NCBI GenBank assembly: GCA_937927575.1
Contig: CALBEE010000073.1
Span: forward strand, 1 to 35,591
Length of the DNA: 35,591 nucleotides
DNA from: an uncultured Saprospiraceae bacterium
GTDB lineage: Bacteria > Bacteroidota > Bacteroidia > Chitinophagales > Saprospiraceae
Direction: 5' to 3'
In this document: positions 28,097 to 35,591 of the stretch, one piece after another
Layout of the letters: the number at the start of each line of letters is the position of its first letter
Numbering within the stretch: position 1 is the first letter of the stretch
The notes under the pieces: model-generated
What the model was told of the DNA's origin: nothing
What the model saw: only the letters and a program-made list of their open reading frames with translations
Database searches by the model: none
Position numbers and translations under genes: made by a program

Positions 28097-29124
28097 TAGA
28101 CAAACAAAGCAAAATATTAATTACTGGCGCTACAGGCCTGATTGGATCGCATATCCTCAGAAGACTCTGGAGCGAAGGATATAGAAATTTGGTCGCGATC
28201 AGAAGAGCATCTTCGAAGATGGATTTGTTGCCAGATGTAGCCCATGAAATCCAATGGATAGAAGCTGATGTGACCGATATCATTTCTTTAGAGGCTTGCT
28301 TCGAAAAAGTGGACGTAGTAATTCATGCCGCTGCTGTTGTGAGTTATGATCCTAAGAAAAAAGATCTCATGAATGAGATTAATGTAGGAGGGACGGCTAA
28401 TATGATTAATCTTGCTTTAGATTTTGGCGTAAAGAGATTCGTACATATAAGTTCGGTAGCGGCATTGGGCAAATCCGAAAATACTAATGTCAGAAGTGAA
28501 AAAACAGAATGGAATCATAGTGTAGAATCCACTGATTACGCTTTGAGCAAATATAAGTCTGAGAAGGAGGCTTGGCGAGGATATGCTGAAGGCCTTAATC
28601 TGATTATTCTTAACCCTTCATTTGTCATAGGTGCATCTCAATGGACAGAATCCTCATCACGAATTTGGGGACAGATGGCGAAGGGTATTCCATATTATCC
28701 TATGGGGACTAATGGTTATGTAGATGTTAGAGATGTATCGAAAGCTGCTGTATTGGCTATGGAGTCAGAAATCGATGGAGAACGTTTTGTGCTATCAGCG
28801 GAGACGATTCCATATCAAACTGCCTTTACTTGGATTGCGAATGCTATAAATGCTAAAGTGCCTTCAAAGGCATTGACTCCCATGGTGAGAAACTTGGCTT
28901 GGAGATTAGAATGGTTGAGGTCTAAAATTACTGGATCTTCTCAATTGCTTACTGCCGCATCAGCCGAAAGTACAGCACAAGAAACCCACTATGATAATAC
29001 TAAGTCAAAAGAGGTGCTTGGGATACATTATCGCCCTTTGAAAGAGTCAATAGAAGATGTAGCCCAAATATACCTTAAGTCGCAATCTGAAGGGAAAGAC
29101 TATGGCGTAATGAGTATCGACTAA
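28093..29124 (+). CDS. Extended SDR, NAD(P)-dependent epimerase/dehydratase
   Basis: Rossmann-fold oxidoreductase. The nucleotide-binding motif is TGATGLIG (11-18), followed by HAAAVVSYD (78-86), the catalytic Ser at about 120-121 (VHISSVAALG) and the YxxxK pair Y149/K153 (YALSK). The C-terminal substrate-binding part resembles 3-beta-HSD/cinnamyl-reductase-like extended SDRs more than a defined nucleotide-sugar epimerase. The protein is 343 residues and cytosolic. It overlaps anmK by four bases, which hints at envelope or cell-wall sugar metabolism, but the actual substrate is not shown by the sequence. Confidence 0.88.
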   Translation: MIDKQSKILITGATGLIGSHILRRLWSEGYRNLVAIRRASSKMDLLPDVAHEIQWIEADVTDIISLEACFEKVDVVIHAAAVVSYDPKKKDLMNEINVGGTANMINLALDFGVKRFVHISSVAALGKSENTNVRSEKTEWNHSVESTDYALSKYKSEKEAWRGYAEGLNLIILNPSFVIGASQWTESSSRIWGQMAKGIPYYPMGTNGYVDVRDVSKAAVLAMESEIDGERFVLSAETIPYQTAFTWIANAINAKVPSKALTPMVRNLAWRLEWLRSKITGSSQLLTAASAESTAQETHYDNTKSKEVLGIHYRPLKESIEDVAQIYLKSQSEGKDYGVMSID

Positions 29125-29425
29125 TATCTATTTGAATTCAACTTTTTTAAGGTCTTTTGCAGTATTACTTCTTTGCCCTCTTGTATATGTCTTTGTCTCT
29201 TAGACAGTGTATTAGATATGGCATATTTCATCGACACGAAATTCCTGTACGAATATCCTTAATTTTCCAATCCATCATTAGGAGAATAAGTGGAAAAATG
29301 ATAACTTATTAGTTAATTAAACTGAGATTATGTAGCTGAGCAGAATTATAGTATTCGCAAAGGTGATATTATAAAATGTGTGTGGGTTTATCGTCAATCG
29401 TGATTCTTAACCAAAACTATATATC
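29125..29425. other. Intergenic region (301 bases) before the EF-G paralogue
   Basis: No small gene, tRNA or strong hairpin was found. AT-rich tracts and a few partial matches to the TAnnTTTG promoter element occur but none is exact with a correctly spaced TTG. It probably holds the promoter of the EF-G-like gene. Confidence 0.5.
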
Positions 29426-31546
29426 ATGAGTGTAGAAACTAAAAACATTAGGAATGTTGTCCTGTTGGGCCATTCCGGCAGTGGGAAGACATCTTTTGCC
29501 GAAACTATGTTATTCGAATCTGGAGCCATAGATAGGCGTGGAGATATTGATTCCAAATCTACTACATCGGATTTTACACATATAGAAAGAGAGCGAGGGA
29601 ATTCAATTTTTAGTACACTCATGCATGCCAAATGGAAGGACTCGAAGATTAATATAATCGATACTCCAGGCTCAGATGACTTTATAGGCGAAGTGGTTTC
29701 ATCTCTTAAAGTAGCAGATACTGCTGCCATAACGGTTAATGCTGTCAATGGAGTAGAAGTAGGTACAGAGATCATCGGCGAATACATAAATAAGTTTAAC
29801 ACCCCTGCGATGTTTGTCGTAAATCATATAGATAATGATAAGGCGGATTATGATAGATCAGTCACCCAAATACAAGAAAGATTTGGTCCGAGTGCATTAC
29901 CGGTTCAGTACCCATTAAATCCGGGAAGTGATTTTAATACCATAGTAGATGCACTTCGAATGACTACTTATGTATTTGATCAAGAAGGAGGAAAACCAAG
30001 AAAAGAGGCCATACCAGAATCCGAATTGAATAGAGCGCAAGAAATGCACAATGCTTTAGTAGAGGCAGCGGCGGAAAATGACGAATCCCTAATGGAAAAG
30101 TTTTTTGATGCTGGATCGCTCAACGAACAAGAATTGGCCGAAGGATTGACTATCGCTCTAGCCAAGCAGCAAGTATTTCCAATTTTTTGCTGTTCGGCTA
30201 CCAGAAATATGGGTAGCGGTAGGATCATGGGTTTTATTAATGATATCGCTCCTTCACCTGCAGATACAGCTGCTCAGCCGCTCATCGATGGCGGTACTTT
30301 AGCTCCTGATGTTAATGCTCCTTCTTCCATATTTATTTACAAAACGATGTCGGAACCGCAAGTGGGAACCGTCTCCTATTTTAAAGTCAATAGTGGTGTA
30401 GTTAGACCAGGTGAAGAACTATACAATCAAGCGAATAATACGCACGAAAGATTAAGTCAATTATATGTAGCTGAAGGAAAGAATAGGAAGGCCGTGCAAG
30501 AGTTAAAAGCAGGAGATATTGGAGTGACCCTCAAATTGAAAAATGCACATACTAATAACACGCTTAATGCAAAAGGAAATACCAATGCTATTATGCCAAT
30601 TGCATTTCCGTCTTCAAGATTTAGAACTGCCGTATCACCACCTAGTAAAGTGGAAATGGAAAAACTAATGAAAGCATTACATCAAATCGAAGAAGAAGAT
30701 CCGACTCTAAAAATTGAACAATCTAAGCAACTCAAACAAACAATCCTTCATGGTCAAGGACAATTACATTTGGATATAATCAAGTATAGAATAGAGAAAG
30801 TGAATGGAATAGAGATGCAATTTGAACAACCTAAAATTCCGTATAAAGAAACGATCACTAGATCTGCTAACGAATCTTACCGTCACAAAAAACAAAGTGG
30901 TGGTTCTGGTCAATTTGGAGAGGTACATATGCGTATAGAGCCATATCATGAAGGTATGCCTGATCCTTCCGGTCTTACAGTCCGAAAAACTGAGATCGTA
31001 GATTTACCTTGGGGAGGGAAGTTAGCCTTTTATTGGTGTATCGTAGGAGGAAGTATAGATTCTAAGTATAGCAATGCCATCAAAAAAGGAATTCTACAAA
31101 AAATGGAAGAAGGTCCGCTTACAGGTTCTTATTGTCAAAATATGAGGGTATCAGTATATGATGGTAAGATGCATGCCGTAGACAGTAATGATATGGCATT
31201 TCAAATTGCAGCAGCACAATGCTTTAAGCATGCTTTCAAGGATACATCACCACAAATCTTAGAACCAATTTACAATTTGGAAGTCACATGCTCAGATAGT
31301 AACATGGGAGATATTATGGGAGATTTACAAACGCGTAGAGCTATGATTCAGGGAATGGATAGCGATGGACATTATCAAAAAATAAGAGCAAAAGTACCAC
31401 TGGCAGAATTATATAAATATTCAGCTACATTGAGGTCTATCTCTCAAGGCAAAGCAAAATTTACTAGAGAGTTTTCTGAGTATTCGCCTGTACCGATGGA
31501 CATACAAAAGAAGTTGACGAGTTTACATGCTGCCAAAGAAGATTAA
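29426..31546 (+). CDS. EF-G paralogue (EF-G2-type), catalytic histidine absent
   Basis: Translation-factor GTPase of 706 residues with the whole EF-G layout. The P-loop is GHSGSGKTS (15-23), switch I ends in ERGNSI (canonical RGITI), and the G3 motif is DTPGSDDF at 79-86, where EF-G has DTPGHVDF. The residue that activates water in elongation factors, His, is Ser83. G4 reads NHID (133-136) instead of NKxD. Domain IV with the SGGSGQFGEVH loop and domain V are intact. Bacteroides EF-G2 is known as a translocation factor without GTPase activity, and this protein shows the matching defect. It is unlikely to be the housekeeping EF-G. The gene is isolated on its strand with 301 bases upstream. Confidence 0.9.
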   Translation: MSVETKNIRNVVLLGHSGSGKTSFAETMLFESGAIDRRGDIDSKSTTSDFTHIERERGNSIFSTLMHAKWKDSKINIIDTPGSDDFIGEVVSSLKVADTAAITVNAVNGVEVGTEIIGEYINKFNTPAMFVVNHIDNDKADYDRSVTQIQERFGPSALPVQYPLNPGSDFNTIVDALRMTTYVFDQEGGKPRKEAIPESELNRAQEMHNALVEAAAENDESLMEKFFDAGSLNEQELAEGLTIALAKQQVFPIFCCSATRNMGSGRIMGFINDIAPSPADTAAQPLIDGGTLAPDVNAPSSIFIYKTMSEPQVGTVSYFKVNSGVVRPGEELYNQANNTHERLSQLYVAEGKNRKAVQELKAGDIGVTLKLKNAHTNNTLNAKGNTNAIMPIAFPSSRFRTAVSPPSKVEMEKLMKALHQIEEEDPTLKIEQSKQLKQTILHGQGQLHLDIIKYRIEKVNGIEMQFEQPKIPYKETITRSANESYRHKKQSGGSGQFGEVHMRIEPYHEGMPDPSGLTVRKTEIVDLPWGGKLAFYWCIVGGSIDSKYSNAIKKGILQKMEEGPLTGSYCQNMRVSVYDGKMHAVDSNDMAFQIAAAQCFKHAFKDTSPQILEPIYNLEVTCSDSNMGDIMGDLQTRRAMIQGMDSDGHYQKIRAKVPLAELYKYSATLRSISQGKAKFTREFSEYSPVPMDIQKKLTSLHAAKED

Positions 31547-31551
31547 AGTAG

Positions 31552-31688
31552 TATCCACGAATTTTTAGCTAAAAAAGAGCAATAATTACTTTTGGCTTTG
31601 TGTATTGAAATCATTTTATTTTAAGACGGATTCCCTGAAAAGGACTGTGAATGATAGCTATACAAAATAATCTAAAAATTCGTGGATA
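31552..31688. mobile_element. MITE-like element: perfect 17-bp inverted repeat flanked by TA
   Basis: Arms tatccacgaatttttag (31552-31568) and ctaaaaattcgtggata (31672-31688) are exact reverse complements 103 bases apart. If the outer TA pairs are the target duplication, the element is 133 bp with 15-bp termini (31554-31686), as for non-autonomous IS630/Tc1-mariner types. The inner part has no ORF. It fills the space between two convergent genes, so a bidirectional terminator or hairpin is an alternative reading. Confidence 0.5.
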
Positions 31689-31709
31689 ATTTTACAGAAT
31701 AAGGCTTGT

Positions 31710-32594
31710 TTAAGCGAGTTTAATGATGTCGAATTCATTTTTAAATTCTGTAGCAATAGCGTCTACATTTTCTGCAAAGCCCATTATAAATCCTCCACCA
31801 CCAGCTCCGCAATGCTTGAGCGAAATGTCAGATCTATTTAATGTAGATTGCCATAGACTTTTATAATTCTCGAGAATTGCAAAATCGAGATATTCATATT
31901 GCCAGTGACTAATTTTTGCAATTAACTTAGATAATGATTGGTAGTCCTTATTTAGTTGGGCGTGAATGGCTTTTCGATTTAGTGAATTATAATTATCAAT
32001 TTCTCTTCGATATTTTGAATGATTTGCTCTCTCAATATATTGATCTACTAAAGGACTAGTTTTTCTTTTGGTTTGCGTATCTATTAAAAAATAATGACTC
32101 AGATCGATGCTTTTATCCAAGACATTTATCCCATCTTTATCGATATGTATCGAAGTATTGAGATAGATTACTAATGGATCAATACCAGAACTGACACCAT
32201 GAAAACAAGATTCTACGTCGATGAGATTTTGTTTTAATTCATCAAGATTATTTGTTTTTTCGAAAGCAAACTCATCATATATTGCGGCAGTAATAGCACC
32301 ACTACTTCCTAATCCATATCCTGATGGAATATTGCTTGAGAGATATACGCCATTATCAATAGCTTCTTTTAATTGCTTAAGATTAATATTGTTATTGTTG
32401 TTAGCAATTAGATAGTCGTATATTTTGAGGAGTTCTTTTTGAATATCTATGGATGGTTTATCCTTGATCCATTGAGCGGAAAATTTACTAATCGGAACCG
32501 CCAAAATCTCACCTCCTTGTATCACACCATATTCTCCTAAGAGGATAATTTTTGATGAATACTGTTTGAGATTGTTAAGGTTTTGCTTGCTCAT
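31710..32594 (-). CDS. GHMP kinase, mevalonate kinase-like
   Basis: ATP-dependent kinase of the GHMP family, probably mevalonate kinase of the mevalonate isoprenoid pathway used by many Bacteroidota. The N-terminal LLGEYGVIQGG (18-28) matches the mevalonate kinase GEHAVVxG motif. The phosphate loop is IPSGYGLGSSGA (89-100), the segment FHGVSSGID (131-139) carries the catalytic Asp, and KHCGAGGGGF (260-269) is motif 3. Length 294 is short for the family but typical of bacterial members. No signal peptide is present. Its ATG overlaps the stop of the upstream glycosyltransferase gene by four bases (32591-32594), so they are co-transcribed. Phosphomevalonate kinase and decarboxylase genes are not in the window. 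Confidence 0.85.
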   Translation of the reverse strand: MSKQNLNNLKQYSSKIILLGEYGVIQGGEILAVPISKFSAQWIKDKPSIDIQKELLKIYDYLIANNNNNINLKQLKEAIDNGVYLSSNIPSGYGLGSSGAITAAIYDEFAFEKTNNLDELKQNLIDVESCFHGVSSGIDPLVIYLNTSIHIDKDGINVLDKSIDLSHYFLIDTQTKRKTSPLVDQYIERANHSKYRREIDNYNSLNRKAIHAQLNKDYQSLSKLIAKISHWQYEYLDFAILENYKSLWQSTLNRSDISLKHCGAGGGGFIMGFAENVDAIATEFKNEFDIIKLA

Positions 32595-33289
32595 TTGAGA
32601 AGGTACGAATAGGCTTTTTTAATACTTGAAGGTTTCATCCCTAAGTGATACATCGAGAATGCAACAAGATTACTAAGATTCACACGGAGATAAGAGTTCT
32701 TTTCATACTTTCTCGCAGAGACCGTAACATCATTTGGCACTATCTTATACGACAGTCCCATTTTATTTGCAGTATGAAAAAGTCTAAAATCCTCCATAAT
32801 ACAATAAGCAGGGTCAAATTTCCCAATTTTATTAAATGTACTAGGCTCCATAAAAATGGATTGATCGCCGCCACCTACAAAGAGACCTTTTCTTTTAGTA
32901 AACTTAGCGTTCATTTTTAGTAGTGGATGATCAGAATCAAATTTATAACTGAAAATACCGAAATCGTAATCTTCTGCAAGAGTAGATCTTATATCTTCTT
33001 CAAAACTAATAGGTGGATAAGTATCTGCATGTAGAAAATACAAAATATCCCCTTTTGCTTGTTGAGCACCAAAATTCATTTGCTCGGCTCTACTACAAAA
33101 TTTGGAGACTATCCTTCGCACATTATTTTTCTCGCAAATGACATCGGTTTGATCGGTAGATTTAATCGTATCGGCAATTATAATTTCGGTATTTTTACCA
33201 CTGTATGATATCAGGTAAGGCAGTAGCTTACGTAGATTATGTTCTTCGTTATAAGATGGAATTATAATACTTAGCAGCTTTTCGGACAT
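32591..33289 (-). CDS. GT2 family glycosyltransferase (TIGR04283-like)
   Basis: A 232-residue GT-A-fold transferase, cytoplasmic. Characteristic segments are IIIPSYNEEHNL (8-19), SRAEQMNFGA (66-75), the DXD-containing LHADT (86-90) and GGGDQSIF followed by an MEDFRL element. These match the small GT2 class annotated as rSAM/selenodomain-associated transferase 2. One departure is seen: the nucleotide-contact motif normally DGGSTD reads DTIKSTD (40-46), one residue longer. A short C-terminal amphipathic helix may attach it to the membrane. It is the first gene of a two-gene minus-strand operon with the mevalonate kinase-like gene. Acceptor and donor are unknown. Confidence 0.85.
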   Translation of the reverse strand: MSEKLLSIIIPSYNEEHNLRKLLPYLISYSGKNTEIIIADTIKSTDQTDVICEKNNVRRIVSKFCSRAEQMNFGAQQAKGDILYFLHADTYPPISFEEDIRSTLAEDYDFGIFSYKFDSDHPLLKMNAKFTKRKGLFVGGGDQSIFMEPSTFNKIGKFDPAYCIMEDFRLFHTANKMGLSYKIVPNDVTVSARKYEKNSYLRVNLSNLVAFSMYHLGMKPSSIKKAYSYLLK

Positions 33290-33377
33290 ATAATTGTGAA
33301 CAATATAATAAGGATGCTATTTGTTTGTTGGTACATATTACGATTGTACAGCGCGAAACTAAATAATTTAAGCAGCT

Positions 33378-34145
33378 ATGAGACTATATTCTTTGACTAT
33401 TTTGATGCTTTGTATATTTCAAAGTATAGCGGCGCAAAGCAACTTTAATACCGTTTCGGAGCAGCTTTTGAATGCCGTTATGAATAACGAACCCACGCAG
33501 GAATATCAAGATATAATAGCCAATGCGACTATTGAAGAAATGCAATCGGGTTTAGATTCGGATACTAAGAAAATTGCTTTCTGGGTCAATGTATATAATG
33601 CTTACATACAGATTATACTAAGGCCAAATCCTGAGATGTACGAGGATAAAAGAGGCTTTTTTAAAATCAAACAGATACCTATTGCTGGTATGAAGCTTGC
33701 ATTTGCAGATATAGAACATGGTATAATTCGCAGTAGTCAAAATGAGTATTTCCTAGGATATATACCTAAGTTATTTCCACCAGATTATGAAAAGCAATTA
33801 AGGGTAGATAAGGTAGATTTTCGTATTCATTTTGCTCTAAATTGTGGAGCGAAAGATTGCCCTCCAGTAGCAGTCTACACGGATGCTAATCTTGATTATG
33901 AATTGGATTATATGAGTAAAAGATACCTGCAATCGTATTCTGAAGTCGATAAAAGTGCTAAAGAGGTAAGAACTGCCCAATTATTTGCTTGGTTTAGAGG
34001 CGATTTTGGAGGATCAGATGGTATTAGAGAAATATTGGTCCGATATGAAGTAATTCCTGAATCTCCTCGATATCGACTCAATCAGAAGAAATATGATTGG
34101 ACATTACTATTAGATAATTTCGTTGAAATTCCCGTTTTGAACTAG
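33378..34145 (+). CDS. Secreted DUF547 domain protein
   Basis: A signal peptide (MRLYSLTILMLCIFQSIAAQ) precedes a DUF547 domain spanning nearly the whole mature chain. The diagnostic segments are FWVNVYNAYIQ near residue 75 and RIHFALNCGAKDCPP in the middle, which contains the conserved Cys pair (CGAKDC). Length 255 is normal. The Cys-containing motif could be structural or catalytic, and the domain has no firmly established function. It is divergent from the glycosyltransferase operon across 88 bases and stands alone on its strand. Confidence 0.9.
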   Translation: MRLYSLTILMLCIFQSIAAQSNFNTVSEQLLNAVMNNEPTQEYQDIIANATIEEMQSGLDSDTKKIAFWVNVYNAYIQIILRPNPEMYEDKRGFFKIKQIPIAGMKLAFADIEHGIIRSSQNEYFLGYIPKLFPPDYEKQLRVDKVDFRIHFALNCGAKDCPPVAVYTDANLDYELDYMSKRYLQSYSEVDKSAKEVRTAQLFAWFRGDFGGSDGIREILVRYEVIPESPRYRLNQKKYDWTLLLDNFVEIPVLN

Positions 34146-34619
34146 ATGTATTGAATCTGCTTTACATCATTTATTCCGTTTAAATACAGATAATACCGCA
34201 GAATGCGCACAATAAGTTACATATTAGTATAATTTGTAATATGATATTCCTATATTTGCTCTGTAGACCTTCTCGAAAGTAATAGAACCCTTTTGGAGAA
34301 TTCGACTTTTGATAGATCATAATGTTATGACTATCATGATTCGAAGTTGAATTTGAAGTATTGTACTTCAATTCAAAATTCTAATAAGACTGTTCTATCT
34401 CGCCCAATTGGAAAAGGTAAAATTTTGATCCCATTCTGAGGTTCAAAAAGAGTATATCACGGTAAAATTTAGAAGCTTATTACAACCTTACGCATTGTAA
34501 GTAATCCTCCAAAGCAACTTTTAAAAATTACGGAATACAAAGTTTTGTCTACGTCTAAACTGAAGCGTAGCAAGATTTTATGTTGAGATTTTTCTCACAT
34601 TTTTTATAAAACACCTTTT
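34146..34619 (+). other. Hairpin-rich intergenic region, possible long leader
   Basis: In 474 bases no credible gene is seen. A TATATTTG element at 34251-34258 fits the promoter -7 consensus, although the nearest TTG is only 14 bases upstream. Downstream, hairpins occur at 34270-34300 (one bulge), 34347-34376 (13-bp stem, one bulged T, 3-base loop) and 34487-34501. This could be a structured 5' leader of about 355 bases for the gene at 34620 or a small RNA. Confidence 0.35.
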
Positions 34620-35591
34620 ATGTTCTATAGTAAGATTACTAACAAAATCTCTTTATTGTTAGTCTTGAGTCTGGGCTTAGTAAGTTCTATGATTGCTCAA
34701 ACAGAAATCCTGTACACTACTTTTGATGGCGACCCTTTACCACTTGAGGCAGTTAATACATGTCAAGATAGCGTATTTATTAATCAGGTAAGAGTGGAAA
34801 TTACTTCTGACGATGTGAATCAGCTTACAGTAAGTATCGATCTTCCTGAAGGAATTACATATGTACCTGGAAGTGTAAATATAGTCGCGGATAGTGGTCC
34901 TTCTTCTCCAATATCTGTAGTGGATCAAGGTGTAGTTAATGGTATGCAATCATTTGATATTATGCCAGAAGATTTAGCAGTTGGCGATTTCTTCATTTTG
35001 GAGTGGGGTAGACAAGCCAATTGCGAAGCAATAGCTGGACAGCAAGCCGGAGATTTTTTCAAAGATGGTGTAATATTGAATTGGGAAAATATGGGGACTA
35101 ATTCCGATCTGGATGAATCCGTAAGATCATATGATTTATTAGTAGGATCGCTTAGTTTAGTAGGTGAAGGCCAAATTGTCACTAGTCTCGGTTCTACAGT
35201 AATGAGGGAACTTACCATTACAAATGGTGGGCAAGGAGAATTAGATGAATTTACCTTTTATATTATCGACGGAGTGGGTATATCGACTTTGCAATTAGAA
35301 ACATTAGAAGGTACTATTATACCTACTTCAAGTACGAACGGAGATACTTTATTCTATACGATTTCAACTACCGAAATAAATGAGTATGGCGACTTTGATA
35401 ATCATTTGGAGAATGGTGAACAAGTTGTAGTCAAAAGAACATATACAGTTACAGAATGTGATAACTATTCTGGGTATGGTGCTTATTGGGGATGTAATGG
35501 TTCTATTTGTCAGCAGACGACTACATTGGAACAAGCTACGGTAATCGATAATTTAGTGCCAAACGTTGATGTGACACAAATTAATTTGGAT
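34620..35591 (+). CDS. Secreted modular surface protein, start of a large adhesin-type gene (3'-partial)
   Basis: Reading from ATG at 34620 stays open to the window edge for 324 codons. The N-terminus is a signal peptide (KISLLLVLSLGLVSSMIAQ, cleavage near residue 27). The mature part is beta-rich, acidic and Thr/Ser/Val-rich with segments such as VEITSDDVNQLTVSIDLPEG and LTITNGGQGELDEFTFYIIDG, like the DUF11/conserved-repeat beta-sandwich modules of large Bacteroidota adhesins. A few cysteines occur (C48, and a cluster near 280-300 in CDNYSGYG / GCNGSIC). The 3' end is outside the window, so size and any T9SS tail cannot be judged. The gene follows a hairpin-rich intergenic region of 474 bases. 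Confidence 0.75.
   Translation, partial: MFYSKITNKISLLLVLSLGLVSSMIAQTEILYTTFDGDPLPLEAVNTCQDSVFINQVRVEITSDDVNQLTVSIDLPEGITYVPGSVNIVADSGPSSPISVVDQGVVNGMQSFDIMPEDLAVGDFFILEWGRQANCEAIAGQQAGDFFKDGVILNWENMGTNSDLDESVRSYDLLVGSLSLVGEGQIVTSLGSTVMRELTITNGGQGELDEFTFYIIDGVGISTLQLETLEGTIIPTSSTNGDTLFYTISTTEINEYGDFDNHLENGEQVVVKRTYTVTECDNYSGYGAYWGCNGSICQQTTTLEQATVIDNLVPNVDVTQINLD

Noticed and set aside
29407-29802. 131-residue minus-strand ORF over the EF-G start
   Set aside because: It lies antisense to the conserved GTPase domain, and its composition reflects the reverse of that sequence.
34180-34371. 63-residue minus-strand ORF in the intergenic region before the last gene
   Set aside because: It overlaps strong hairpins, has no homology features or promoter, and is likely chance in AT-rich DNA.
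34737-35218. Minus-strand ORFs in the last kilobase
   Set aside because: The plus strand has an uninterrupted signal-peptide-containing frame to the edge, so the minus-strand frames are shadows.

Overview
The window is a gene-dense, AT-rich chromosomal segment that looks like a member of the phylum Bacteroidota, most likely a Saprospirales/Chitinophagales-type lineage. Evidence for the phylum includes a type IX secretion (T9SS) C-terminal sorting domain, a PorE-like TPR/PD40/OmpA lipoprotein, a TonB-dependent receptor, an S46 dipeptidyl-peptidase, a fused E1 alpha/beta 2-oxo acid dehydrogenase, an EF-G2-type paralogue, a mevalonate-pathway kinase and a promoter of the TTG-N20-TAnnTTTG type. 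The family-level placement is inference. No tRNA, rRNA, CRISPR array, phage gene or transposase gene was seen.

Layout. 1-4917 (+): the 3' part of an E2 dihydrolipoyl acyltransferase gene whose true start lies outside the window, then a PorE-like envelope lipoprotein and a secreted thioredoxin-fold protein, closed by a strong intrinsic terminator at 4941-4974. 5002-8053 (-): a TMTC-like membrane glycosyltransferase with TPR tail followed by dprA, served by a promoter at 8142-8172. 8347-11463 (+): a sugar isomerase/epimerase-like TIM-barrel protein paired with a TonB-dependent receptor. 11626-13692 (-): the fused E1 subunit, a plausible partner of the E2 at the left edge. 13987-18929 (+): S46 dipeptidyl-peptidase with acidic (DPP11-type) specificity, M1 metallopeptidase and a six-helix membrane protein, which together look like a peptide-utilisation cluster. 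19017-21869 (+): FG-GAP/ASPIC-UnbV protein exported by T9SS. 22053-26948 (+): a cassette of a large surface lipoprotein, an ECF sigma factor and a protein predicted to have one inner-membrane helix, a long disordered linker and a C-terminal outer-membrane beta-barrel. 27005-29124 (+): anmK and an extended SDR, overlapping by 4 bases. 29426-31546 (+): an EF-G paralogue lacking the catalytic histidine. 31552-31688: a perfect 17-bp inverted repeat resembling a MITE. 31710-33289 (-): mevalonate kinase-like GHMP kinase and a GT2 glycosyltransferase. 33378-34145 (+): a secreted DUF547 protein. 34620-35591 (+): the start of a secreted, probably large, repeat-type protein that runs off the right edge, preceded by a 474-base hairpin-rich intergenic region.

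The best candidate for an undescribed system is the 22053-26948 cassette. A sigma factor is translationally overlapped with a protein that could physically link inner and outer membranes, downstream of a multi-domain surface lipoprotein. This suggests an ECF signalling route in which surface state is transmitted through one polypeptide. The other strong leads are the apparently GTPase-defective EF-G2 and the TA-flanked inverted-repeat element beside it.
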